A stretch of 64,000 nucleotides of DNA, taken from contig JAFGMI010000003.1 of assembly GCA_016927595.1 (NCBI GenBank), positions 40,091 through 104,090 on the forward strand, written 5' to 3'. Position 1 is the first letter of the stretch; each line of letters starts with the position of its first letter. This stretch comes from Melioribacteraceae bacterium (GTDB lineage: Bacteria > Bacteroidota > Ignavibacteria > Ignavibacteriales > Melioribacteraceae). The translations under genes and the position numbers were made by a program. Under the pieces are notes generated by a model that made no database searches, was not told where the DNA came from, and saw only the letters and a program-made list of their open reading frames with translations. Shown here one piece after another: positions 45,338 to 53,878 of this stretch.

Positions 45338-48300
45338 AAAAACTGGTAAACATATTATTATTAATTGTCATTTCAACTTCTATAATCGGACAAAATGTTC
45401 AAGATGGGCTGATGCGTCAGGCATTACAGCACATGAGAAATAAAAAATACGGCGAGGCAATTGATCTTCTGAATATTTATATATCCAAATATGCGCAGGA
45501 TGCTGAGGGGTATAACCTGAGGGGATTGTGTCATCAAAGACGACTAGTTTATGAAAATGCACTTTTCGACTTCAGGCGTGCACGCAAACTGGAACCGGGT
45601 AATCAGGAATATGCGAGAAATGAACAGAGATTAAGAGCTGAATGGAATCCGATTCTTTACGACAGAATTGCTGGATATAAACGTGAAATTGCAATAAATC
45701 CGAAATATCCCTTCAATTATCTTGAAATTGGAAAAGCGTACAGATGGCTCGAGGAGTGGGAAACTGCTGAATACTGGTACGATGAATATCTTGCGCGGGA
45801 TGATGACGCATCACCCGATGAGATAATTCGTTATACGTTAATTTTAATTGAGACCGGGCACATTAAGAAAGGTGAGATTATTCTCAAGAAGTATGTCGAA
45901 AGGTATCCCGACGACTGGCGGCTTTGGAGCAGGTATGGTTATTTTACCATGTGGGTAGGTAATTATAAAAATGCTGAAAGAGCGTTCGGGAATGCATTAT
46001 CATTTAAACCCTTTTTTAAAGAAGCTTTGGATGGTTTGGATCAGGCTAAGAAAGAGCCGTATGTAAAGGTCCAGCATGAAGGTGATTTAAACTATAGTGA
46101 GCAACCTCCGCGCGAGTACCCGATAGACAGATATTACAGGCTTATAAAAAGAAATCCGGATAATGACGATTACCGGTTCTCGCTGATCAGGGAATTGGTA
46201 CCGGTAAACCGGCTTGAAGAAGCATATGAGCAGCTGAAAATTCTGAAGGAAGAATACGAGGGTACCGCAACATTTGATGAGTTGTGGAAGGATGTTGTTT
46301 CGAAAAGAGGTGAGTTTATTAATGAACAGATTGAAGAAACAATAGCACAGTTGAAAGCCGAACCGTCGAACAGGGATGCTGTCTTAACCAGTTCAAATTA
46401 TTATGCAATGCTCGAACAGTACGGTCAGGCTGATGAAATTTTAAGTGAATACCTGGACCTTGTCCCGAATGATTTGGAAGCATTATTGAACCATGCCAGA
46501 TATTCCGCATTGAATGGTGATTATGAAATTACGCAGTCCGCAATGACAAAAATTTTCGAAATCGATTTCAATCAGCCGCAGTTAGTAGACGAAGTGACAA
46601 ATTATCTCGCCATTGATTTCGAGTACGATACCGCGATCGAAATCATGAATGCTTATCTGGCGAATCTTTCAGAATCTGAAGGGAAGGATATCAGATATAA
46701 ACTGGTAAAATATCATGCATGGAATTATGAATGGGAAGATGCCCGTGACAACATTGCGATTTTACTTGAGCAGGAACCAAATAATTTGGATTATCAGCTG
46801 CTTGCTGGTCAGATTACAACATGGACGGTTGATATCGAAGAATTCCCGACTGCTGAAAGGTATTTCAGAAATGTGTTGAATGCCGATAAAAGAAATCTTT
46901 ATGCGCTCATAAGTATTGCATATCTTAAAGCATGGGCACAGGAACTTCCTGAAGCAAAAAAATATCTGGATCTGGCTAAGTATTATCACGGCTCGGATAA
47001 TAATGATATTCAGACAACCGAAAACTTTTATAACGCACAGGTTCTGGCTGTTCAGGAAATGCAGTATCTTAAAAAGAGAGAAGAAGCCGGAAGGCTGATG
47101 CTCGATGGAAATTGCGAAGAGGCTGTGGATACGCTAAAGGTATACTTTGCTTCAACCCAGACACCCGATAACTATGCTTATATGGAACTGGCTAATGCAT
47201 ATCTTTGTCTGGAGAAGTACGATTCTGCAAGAGCTGTCTATGATACTCTGCTTGCTAACTTCTACGATTTCGATATCGATCGTGAAAGAGCAAAAACATA
47301 TCTTTACAGCAAGGATACCGCTACTGCTATTACTGAGTTCGAAAGACTCTATAACGATAATCCTGATGACTTCTACACGAAAATGTTTCTTGCCGATTCA
47401 TATATGATGGATGGAAGATACGGAAGAGCACAGAATCTTTATGATGAATTGCTTATGCAGACTGCGGATGATGATGAGAGAAGGAATGTCCAGATAAGAA
47501 TGAACGCAATTCCGGCATACGGATTCGACGGTGTTATAGGGAATTTATTACCTTATAATTTCAGGTTGATCCCTACATCAAACTATTATAGCGATAATAA
47601 ACAACTGAGTTATTATAATTACGGCGGTAAACTTGAATTCAGTCTGGCAAGAATTCTCGGCTTCGGAGCGGGTGTGGATCGCACAACGATTATGTCCGGC
47701 GATTTAACGCAGGCAACAAGGTCTCAGAGAGTTACAAATATGTACTGGTCGATGAATGCCTATCTCACCAGAAATTTATCGCTGTACGGCTCGATGGGCA
47801 GACTCGAGATTCAGAATGAGGACTATAAAACAAATTACATGGTTATGGCTAGGTTCGAAGAATATAACATGTTCGGTCTTACACTGAGATTTGAAAATGA
47901 CGATGTTAGAAGAATTCTATATTCGCCAAGACTTATTACGAAAAGAATGCAAATGGATGCGTATTCTTTGAATGCTTATTATAATTTATATAATAGTTTG
48001 AAATTTGAATTATTCTTCAGATATAATGATATCTCTGATGGGAACAAAGGCAACGATTTTACTTTAAGATTGGGTAAATCCTTTAATGGTGGAATGAATG
48101 CAGGTTATGAGTATTTATTTTCAAGATACAAATATTCATCAAACATTTATTATTCACCGCAAGGTTTTGATGCGCATTCTCTATGGATGAATTTAAAATT
48201 TTATAATTCCAGAAAAATAGATTTGTCGGGCGGAGCAAAAGTAGGGTATAGTCCCAGCCTCGATTTTATTATCAGCGATGCATATGGATTGGTTAAATAT

Positions 48301-48417
48301 TACTTATTGAATAATTTATCGATGGATGCAAGAGTAGGAGTTGGAAATTCATCAAGATTTGATTCAAGGTATCTGTTTTTCAGCGCTTTTCTTTCATTGA
48401 ATTGGAATTTTTTATAA
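45334..48417 (+). CDS. TPR outer-membrane beta-barrel protein (PgaA/YaiO-like)
   Basis: The protein has 1027 residues from a TTG start overlapping the KaiC-like gene (TTGA). The signal peptide is MKKLVNILLLIVISTSIIG. Residues about 25-740 are tetratricopeptide repeats (for example AEGYNLRGLCHQRR, FNYLEIGKAYRWLEEWETAEYWY and YAYMELANAYLCLEKYDSARAVYD). Residues about 745-1027 are alternating aromatic beta strands, 12 or more, ending with the aromatic-rich strand FLSLNWNFL. TPR plus barrel is the layout of the polysaccharide exporters PgaA and BcsC, and the barrel also recalls the YaiO family. It is proposed to carry the exopolysaccharide across the outer membrane. Confidence 0.78.
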   Translation: MKKLVNILLLIVISTSIIGQNVQDGLMRQALQHMRNKKYGEAIDLLNIYISKYAQDAEGYNLRGLCHQRRLVYENALFDFRRARKLEPGNQEYARNEQRLRAEWNPILYDRIAGYKREIAINPKYPFNYLEIGKAYRWLEEWETAEYWYDEYLARDDDASPDEIIRYTLILIETGHIKKGEIILKKYVERYPDDWRLWSRYGYFTMWVGNYKNAERAFGNALSFKPFFKEALDGLDQAKKEPYVKVQHEGDLNYSEQPPREYPIDRYYRLIKRNPDNDDYRFSLIRELVPVNRLEEAYEQLKILKEEYEGTATFDELWKDVVSKRGEFINEQIEETIAQLKAEPSNRDAVLTSSNYYAMLEQYGQADEILSEYLDLVPNDLEALLNHARYSALNGDYEITQSAMTKIFEIDFNQPQLVDEVTNYLAIDFEYDTAIEIMNAYLANLSESEGKDIRYKLVKYHAWNYEWEDARDNIAILLEQEPNNLDYQLLAGQITTWTVDIEEFPTAERYFRNVLNADKRNLYALISIAYLKAWAQELPEAKKYLDLAKYYHGSDNNDIQTTENFYNAQVLAVQEMQYLKKREEAGRLMLDGNCEEAVDTLKVYFASTQTPDNYAYMELANAYLCLEKYDSARAVYDTLLANFYDFDIDRERAKTYLYSKDTATAITEFERLYNDNPDDFYTKMFLADSYMMDGRYGRAQNLYDELLMQTADDDERRNVQIRMNAIPAYGFDGVIGNLLPYNFRLIPTSNYYSDNKQLSYYNYGGKLEFSLARILGFGAGVDRTTIMSGDLTQATRSQRVTNMYWSMNAYLTRNLSLYGSMGRLEIQNEDYKTNYMVMARFEEYNMFGLTLRFENDDVRRILYSPRLITKRMQMDAYSLNAYYNLYNSLKFELFFRYNDISDGNKGNDFTLRLGKSFNGGMNAGYEYLFSRYKYSSNIYYSPQGFDAHSLWMNLKFYNSRKIDLSGGAKVGYSPSLDFIISDAYGLVKYYLLNNLSMDARVGVGNSSRFDSRYLFFSAFLSLNWNFL

Positions 48418-48479
48418 CTTCATATCTCCTATAAAATTTTAATTTTGTTTGGAGTATTGTTTCAAAACAGGGATGATTT

Positions 48480-49715
48480 ATGAACTTTTTTATTAAAATA
48501 AAATATACTTCCACGCTGGCTTTACTGTTTACTATACTGTTTCTGAATAGTAATTCTATTCATGCTGAAATAATTATAAAAGACTTTTCCGTAAAAGCAG
48601 CTACACTGAAAATGTATTCCGACATTGGTAATAAAGTTCCGTTGGAAGCTGAGGTTGCTCAATTATCCTATTTCAGAAATTCACTCGCTTCTGCGGACAA
48701 CAGGAAGATAAGAATAGCGCATTTCGGCGATTCTTTAATCTGGGGAGATGTAATTACATCCGACATAAGAAATATTTTTCAGCAAAATTACGGCGGAAGC
48801 GGGATTGGATTTGTATCGATATGCAACGATGATATGATGATACGTCGTAATGTAGATCATAAGTTTTCAGATGATTGGGACTGGGGTTCGGTCTTTACAA
48901 AAAATTCCAATCGCTATCCTTTATACATAAACGGCATTGCGTCTGTGCCTGCTAATGGTAGCTGGGTTTCTTACAAAGTTTCGGATAATGATTTGTTGTT
49001 TTCCGAAATGACCTTATTATTCAGTAATACTTCCGGTAATGCACAGGTTACTATCGAAACTGAGAATAATTCCCAGGTTGTTTCGTTGAGCCCAGTTACA
49101 AAAGGACTTGGTACTTTGAAGCACGGTTTTAATTCGCCTCAAAGTTATGTGAAGCTAACTTTCAATAACTGCGGCGGCGCCTACATTTACGGCGTGAATC
49201 TGGACAGCGGACCCGGTGTTTATGTGGATAATTTTGCAATGCGCGGCAACAGCGGTGTGTCTCTAAAAACTCTTGACGAAGGTTTATTGAAAGATGTAAA
49301 CAGTGAAATGAATTATTCGCTGGTTCTTTTGAATTTCGGTATAAATGTCGTTGAAGCAGGTAAGACTGACCACACATTCTATAAAAAACAGATGGTGAAA
49401 ATATTAAAATCTTATAAAAAAACTTTCCCGAACACCAGTTTTGTTATCGTTAGTGCAGGGGATAAGGCAATTAAAAAAGGAAGCCGCCTGGTATCTGATC
49501 AATTTGTGCCCATTCTGGTGGATGCTCAAAAGGAAATTGCAGAAGAGGCAGGTGTTGCATACTGGAATCTCTACGAAGCAATGGGCGGGCGTAATGCCAT
49601 GGTTGATTGGGTTAAAAGAGGTCTTGGTGCTAAAGACTATATTCATCTGAGTCCCGATGGTGGAAGAATTATTGCAGAACTATTAACTGAAGCCCTTTTA
49701 TCCGGTACTAATTGA
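48480..49715 (+). CDS. Exported SGNH/GDSL hydrolase
   Basis: The protein has 411 residues, with a signal ending near HAE at 28-30. The GDSL block reads IAHFGDSLIWGD (Ser near 84). The next block is a Gly-rich GGSGIGF, the Asn-type block is LNFGINV, and the C-terminal DYIHLSPDGG holds the catalytic Asp-His. It is likely an esterase or acyltransferase acting on polysaccharide O-acetyl groups, as SGNH proteins do in alginate and cellulose secretion systems. Position, between the barrel and the synthase, suggests that role; the substrate is not established. Confidence 0.8.
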   Translation: MNFFIKIKYTSTLALLFTILFLNSNSIHAEIIIKDFSVKAATLKMYSDIGNKVPLEAEVAQLSYFRNSLASADNRKIRIAHFGDSLIWGDVITSDIRNIFQQNYGGSGIGFVSICNDDMMIRRNVDHKFSDDWDWGSVFTKNSNRYPLYINGIASVPANGSWVSYKVSDNDLLFSEMTLLFSNTSGNAQVTIETENNSQVVSLSPVTKGLGTLKHGFNSPQSYVKLTFNNCGGAYIYGVNLDSGPGVYVDNFAMRGNSGVSLKTLDEGLLKDVNSEMNYSLVLLNFGINVVEAGKTDHTFYKKQMVKILKSYKKTFPNTSFVIVSAGDKAIKKGSRLVSDQFVPILVDAQKEIAEEAGVAYWNLYEAMGGRNAMVDWVKRGLGAKDYIHLSPDGGRIIAELLTEALLSGTN

Positions 49716-49788
49716 GATAACTCCACTTTAAGTTCTTGTAAATAGTAATAGTTTATGTTACTTGTTCTAAACACTACTTTAACATTTA

Positions 49789-49821
49789 TTTATAACTTAT
49801 TGTCTTGCAGTAAGTTATAAA
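49789..49821. repeat. AT-rich inverted repeat upstream of the synthase gene
   Basis: TTTATAACTTA (49789-49799) and its exact inverse TAAGTTATAAA (49811-49821) flank an 11-nt loop. The stem is 11 bp. No T-run follows on the plus strand, so it is not a standard terminator. It may be an operator or a transcript hairpin in the 271-bp gap before the glycosyltransferase gene; the rest of the gap holds nothing recognisable. Confidence 0.5.
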
Positions 49822-49986
49822 AAAGCGTATTTTGGAAATGAGTATGTATTATTATGAGTCACTTAACGATTCTTATACATATTCGAACTTCATATCCGTT
49901 AAAATTCTTGGTTTAATAGAAAAATTTAAGTCTTTTTATGGCATTATTCTTGGAAGCAGAGAGTAAGTAAAAGTGCGAACTATTTT

Positions 49987-51405
49987 ATGTCTGAAGAAAA
50001 CAAAATAAGAAAATATTCAATTGAACTTGATAACAGGGAAGTCCTTCCTCCGACAAGAAATCTGAAAAAAGAAAAATTGAAAGCTATTTGGGTTTCCGGC
50101 TTAATTTCTCTGGTTCTGATTGTTATTATTTCCATTACTCTGCCGCAAACAGTGCTGTCGTGGAATGGTCTTCTCGTTTACGCATCTATTGTGAGCCTGG
50201 TAATTTTTCTTTTTGTACTCCTTTTCAGATACTTTTCAATATTAGTCTTAGCGTACTTATATATTACAAAATATACTGTGGAAGAAAAAAGTGGATATTA
50301 CCCGTTTATTTCGATCATAGTACCTGCGTACAACGAAGGTGTTGTTCTTAACGACTCGATAAATTCATTGTTGAATATAGATTATCCTAATTATGAAATT
50401 ATTATTGTAAACGACGGATCGACTGATAATACCGCTCAGGTTGCAGAAACTCTGGTCGGCAACAGAAAGGGAAGAAACTCGGTAGTAAAAGTTTCGCTGA
50501 TTAACAAACCAAACGGTGGTAAGGCTAAAGCGCTCAATGCAGGCATACAGTACTCTGAAGCTGATTTCATACTTTGTATGGACGGAGATTCGCAATTAAC
50601 TCCTGAAACGTTGAAAAACGGAATAAGACATTTTATAGATCCATCTGTAGGCGCTGTTGCAGGTAATGTAAAAATTGAGAACAGACGAAAATTCTTGACT
50701 GACCTGCAGGCACTTGAATATGTAGAAGGTTTGAATCTTCCCAGAAGTGCTCAGGGACAGCTTAAACAAGTAAATATTATACCGGGACCAATAGGTATAT
50801 TCAGAAAAGCTGCGCTGCGCGATGCTGGATTCTATTCGAGCGATACATTTGCCGAGGATGCCGATATAACACTTAAAATTTTAGCAAGCGGATGGAAAAT
50901 AAACTATGAACCGCTTGCAGTAGCATTAACGGAAGCACCTACCAATCTGTATCAGCTTCTGAAACAACGTTACAGATGGACGAGGGGAATTATTCAGGCT
51001 GTAAGAAAGCATAAACAGCATATATTTAACCCAACAGTCAACTTCGGGAATACACTGGTTCTGTGGTCTATGTTTTATGAGGCGCTCATTTGGCCGGCAA
51101 TGAACATATTCGCCAATCTGTTTTTCATAATTGTGGCTTTAGTTTACGGTATGTCGAGTCTGATTTTCTTCTGGTGGCTCGGAATTGCACTTCTCGATTT
51201 TATGGCGGCTATTTATTGTATTGCTGTCGAGAAAGAAGAATTCAGACTAGCGCCTTATGCAATTATTTACAGAGTTGTTTTTATCCTTCTGATAGATATT
51301 ACAAAGGCGATGGCTACAATTGAAGAATTCCTGGGTGTTGAAATGGAATGGGGTAAACTTGAACGAAAAGGTTTCAGCAGTGAATCAGCTACTGCTAAGG
51401 TATAA
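49987..51405 (+). CDS. Processive family 2 glycosyltransferase (PgaC/BcsA-like synthase)
   Basis: The 472-residue membrane synthase has two N-terminal helices (about 34-95), a GT-A domain and three or more C-terminal helices (about 355-440). All processive-synthase residues are present: D143 in VNDGS, D199 and D201 in MDGDS, E290-D291 in FAEDAD and QRYRW at 327-331. It polymerises a beta-linked sugar while passing the chain through its membrane channel, as PgaC does for poly-GlcNAc or BcsA for cellulose. There is no PilZ domain, so any cyclic-di-GMP control must come from another subunit. The C-terminus is only ~30 residues past the last helix. It starts a five-gene run. Confidence 0.88.
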   Translation: MSEENKIRKYSIELDNREVLPPTRNLKKEKLKAIWVSGLISLVLIVIISITLPQTVLSWNGLLVYASIVSLVIFLFVLLFRYFSILVLAYLYITKYTVEEKSGYYPFISIIVPAYNEGVVLNDSINSLLNIDYPNYEIIIVNDGSTDNTAQVAETLVGNRKGRNSVVKVSLINKPNGGKAKALNAGIQYSEADFILCMDGDSQLTPETLKNGIRHFIDPSVGAVAGNVKIENRRKFLTDLQALEYVEGLNLPRSAQGQLKQVNIIPGPIGIFRKAALRDAGFYSSDTFAEDADITLKILASGWKINYEPLAVALTEAPTNLYQLLKQRYRWTRGIIQAVRKHKQHIFNPTVNFGNTLVLWSMFYEALIWPAMNIFANLFFIIVALVYGMSSLIFFWWLGIALLDFMAAIYCIAVEKEEFRLAPYAIIYRVVFILLIDITKAMATIEEFLGVEMEWGKLERKGFSSESATAKV

Positions 51406-51426
51406 AAATTTAATCTGGAGTGTAAA

Positions 51427-51924
51427 ATGGAATTAATTCCTATACTATCATTAATCATTTTGGTCGCGACAATCTCTACATTTATTCTGGCGGTTGGAGC
51501 TTACATTCTCTACAAAATCAGAGAAGGTAAATCAAAGAGCAGTGCTGTTCAACCAGCATCAGTTCAGGCTGAACTGGTATCTCCGGTGCCCATGATGGCT
51601 GAACAATCCCTGTCAAGGACATCCGCCGGGAGGTCGATGGATAGATTTCAGCCCACAACCGATCAGTATAGAGAACCAATGTATGCGCCAACAAAAGAAA
51701 GTGTCCCGCAGATGCGACCCACTTTTGTAAATCAGGCTGAGGGTCAGACGTTTGCAGAAGCATCTAGATATAATTATCAGCGGACATTCGACAGACCTAC
51801 AGCGGTTGATTCAACCAGAACTGCTGCCAGAAAATTTACCAGGTACACTACAGCAGAACAAATGTCCGACTATGAAAAAGCAAAAGCTAAAAAAGATGAA
51901 AAGGAAAGCCTGAAATGGCGTTAA
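51427..51924 (+). CDS. Small single-pass membrane protein next to the synthase
   Basis: The 165-residue protein has one N-terminal helix (about 4-28, LSLIILVATISTFILAVGAYIL) and a long polar tail rich in S, P, Q, R and T that is probably disordered and cytoplasmic. I do not recognise a family. It occupies the place of PgaD, the small membrane subunit that helps PgaC, but PgaD has two helices and no such tail, so similarity is only positional. It is 21 bp after the synthase and overlaps the next gene by 10 bp. Confidence 0.7.
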   Translation: MELIPILSLIILVATISTFILAVGAYILYKIREGKSKSSAVQPASVQAELVSPVPMMAEQSLSRTSAGRSMDRFQPTTDQYREPMYAPTKESVPQMRPTFVNQAEGQTFAEASRYNYQRTFDRPTAVDSTRTAARKFTRYTTAEQMSDYEKAKAKKDEKESLKWR

Positions 51925-53852
51925 AAATTCCTGAAAATAGGGATGAGAATAAGAAGAAATCATCAACTCCCTCTGCAAGGGGTTTGCGTGTTAACTATCT
52001 GATTATTCTGTTGAGCGGTCTTCTGCTGTTGATGGGCGGATTTCTTGTCTTTCTGCTTATTGTGAAAAACGTCTACGGTAATTATGAGCTTAAAGAAATT
52101 TTACCCACAAAAGAGAACTTCGAGAAATTAGCTTACGAACATAAAGCAGCTCTTTTGTATCCGCAGTACACTGAAAACAGGTTCCCGGAGGGCTCTACAT
52201 GGGTTCAGGATAATATAAGTACCTGGGAAACGTATCTTAAAAATGTAAGAATGAACTATGATCTGATAACTGATCTCGATATTGAAAAAGGCAAGCATTT
52301 TGATTATAAACTATTGATTCTGGCCGGGGTACAGGTGCTTAGCGATCTGCAGATCAAGCAGATTAAAATATTTCTTGATAGAGGTGGAAGTATATTTGCT
52401 ACTGGCGGTACAGCATCGTATTCAGACCAGGGAAAATGGAGAGGCTGGGAATTCTTTACGGAGGTATACGGTCTTAAATTTAACAGAGAAATAAAACCCG
52501 ATGAATTATACAAGGTTCACACTCTCAGAGGAAACCTTCCGATTACTGCTGAAATACCAACAGGCTATGCATTGAAAATTGCGACATGGGACAGACCAAT
52601 ATATGCCGAAGTTCTTGAACCGCGTGTAACACAGGTCAGCTTCTGGTACGATTACAGAAGAGAAGCCGGTCTGGTCAGAGAAGGAGTACAGAAAAGTGCC
52701 GGTATCGCTTATGGAAATTATGGTAAAGGCAGATTCGTATGGTATGGTTTCCAGCTTAATTCGGTTATTGGTCAGCAACAGGATTATATATTCTTTGAAA
52801 AATTGTTCAGAAACAGCATTAACTGGTTGACTTATAATCCCACGTCATTTATTAAAGACTGGCCAGCCCCGTATAAAGCGGCAGCGCTTATAATACCAAC
52901 AGTAAGTTATAATTCAGGAAATATTGCAAATGCTACTCAGCTTTTAAGAGGACTCGGGTACGAGCCGACTGTTTTTGTTGACGCTGCACTTGCATATGAT
53001 AAACCGCGTCTGCTGGGTGGACTTGGTCAGGTGAATCAGCTTGGAGTGCTTGCCGACGTAGGTTTTGTTGAGTCAGCCTCCGATACTGTTAACCGACTGT
53101 TCGATAAAGAAACCCAGCGAGAAGTCTTAAGTTTTGCCAGAGACACACTTTATTCCATTACACGATCTCCTGTAAAAGGTTTCATGCCGCTTTACGGATT
53201 CTACAATGAAAATACGCTGCAGGCTATGTCGAATTATGGATATGATTTTCTGATCACCGATTCTTTAACTGACAGGTCGGTACCCAAAATTGAATTCAGA
53301 AATGGCAGACCTTTAATGATAATCACTAAAACTGCAAGAGACGATTACGAAGTTATTAGAAAATATGGTTTGAGTAATACGGAATTCCAGGAATACACAT
53401 ACGAAGAGGATATCGACAGGTTATTGTTTGAAGGCGGATTATACGTTCTTAAAGTACATACCGATGCTCAATTGTTATCGCAGTATGCAGGTGTACTTCC
53501 AAACCTAATCAGTTATATGAAATCGAAAGGAATCTGGTTAACAACAATTCCGCAGCTCCAAAATTGGTGGAGACAAAAGGGCGGCATCGAAGTCCGGTAT
53601 GAAACAAGAAGTAAGCGCAGAGTTACACTTGAGGTATCGAACCCGCGTGAAACACAAATGACCGATTTCGTAGTTCAGATAAATTTAAATAAAGAAGTAA
53701 CTGATATAGAAATTTCATCAGAAATAATAAATACAAAATTGCCCGAATACCAGTTCGATTCAAGTACAAATATTCTTTACTTGTACATCGATGAGCTGGA
53801 GGCGGGCGAAACAAGAATATATATAGTAGATTTTCGGAATGTGACTGTATAG
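51915..53852 (+). CDS. Membrane-anchored GATase-like/NodB-like protein (degenerate deacetylase)
   Basis: The protein has 645 residues with one helix near 26-50 and a large periplasmic part. Residues about 75-300 have a glutaminase-like flavodoxin fold (YKLLILAGVQVLSDLQIKQI, FLDRGGSIFATGG) resembling the domain of beta-galactosidase-type trimerisation modules. Residues about 310-545 follow the NodB polysaccharide-deacetylase course: AALIIPTVSY, YEPTVFVD, YGYDFLITDS and YVLKVHTDAQ. The metal-binding Asp pair (TFDDG) reads IPTVSYNSG and the HxxxH pair (near GVLADVGF) is missing. Hence it is probably not a deacetylase but may bind polysaccharide. A C-terminal beta domain follows. It may be the PgaB/PelA counterpart. 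Confidence 0.68.
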   Translation: MALKIPENRDENKKKSSTPSARGLRVNYLIILLSGLLLLMGGFLVFLLIVKNVYGNYELKEILPTKENFEKLAYEHKAALLYPQYTENRFPEGSTWVQDNISTWETYLKNVRMNYDLITDLDIEKGKHFDYKLLILAGVQVLSDLQIKQIKIFLDRGGSIFATGGTASYSDQGKWRGWEFFTEVYGLKFNREIKPDELYKVHTLRGNLPITAEIPTGYALKIATWDRPIYAEVLEPRVTQVSFWYDYRREAGLVREGVQKSAGIAYGNYGKGRFVWYGFQLNSVIGQQQDYIFFEKLFRNSINWLTYNPTSFIKDWPAPYKAAALIIPTVSYNSGNIANATQLLRGLGYEPTVFVDAALAYDKPRLLGGLGQVNQLGVLADVGFVESASDTVNRLFDKETQREVLSFARDTLYSITRSPVKGFMPLYGFYNENTLQAMSNYGYDFLITDSLTDRSVPKIEFRNGRPLMIITKTARDDYEVIRKYGLSNTEFQEYTYEEDIDRLLFEGGLYVLKVHTDAQLLSQYAGVLPNLISYMKSKGIWLTTIPQLQNWWRQKGGIEVRYETRSKRRVTLEVSNPRETQMTDFVVQINLNKEVTDIEISSEIINTKLPEYQFDSSTNILYLYIDELEAGETRIYIVDFRNVTV

Positions 53853-53878
53853 TTCTTTCCGGAAGAGGGGATAAAGTG

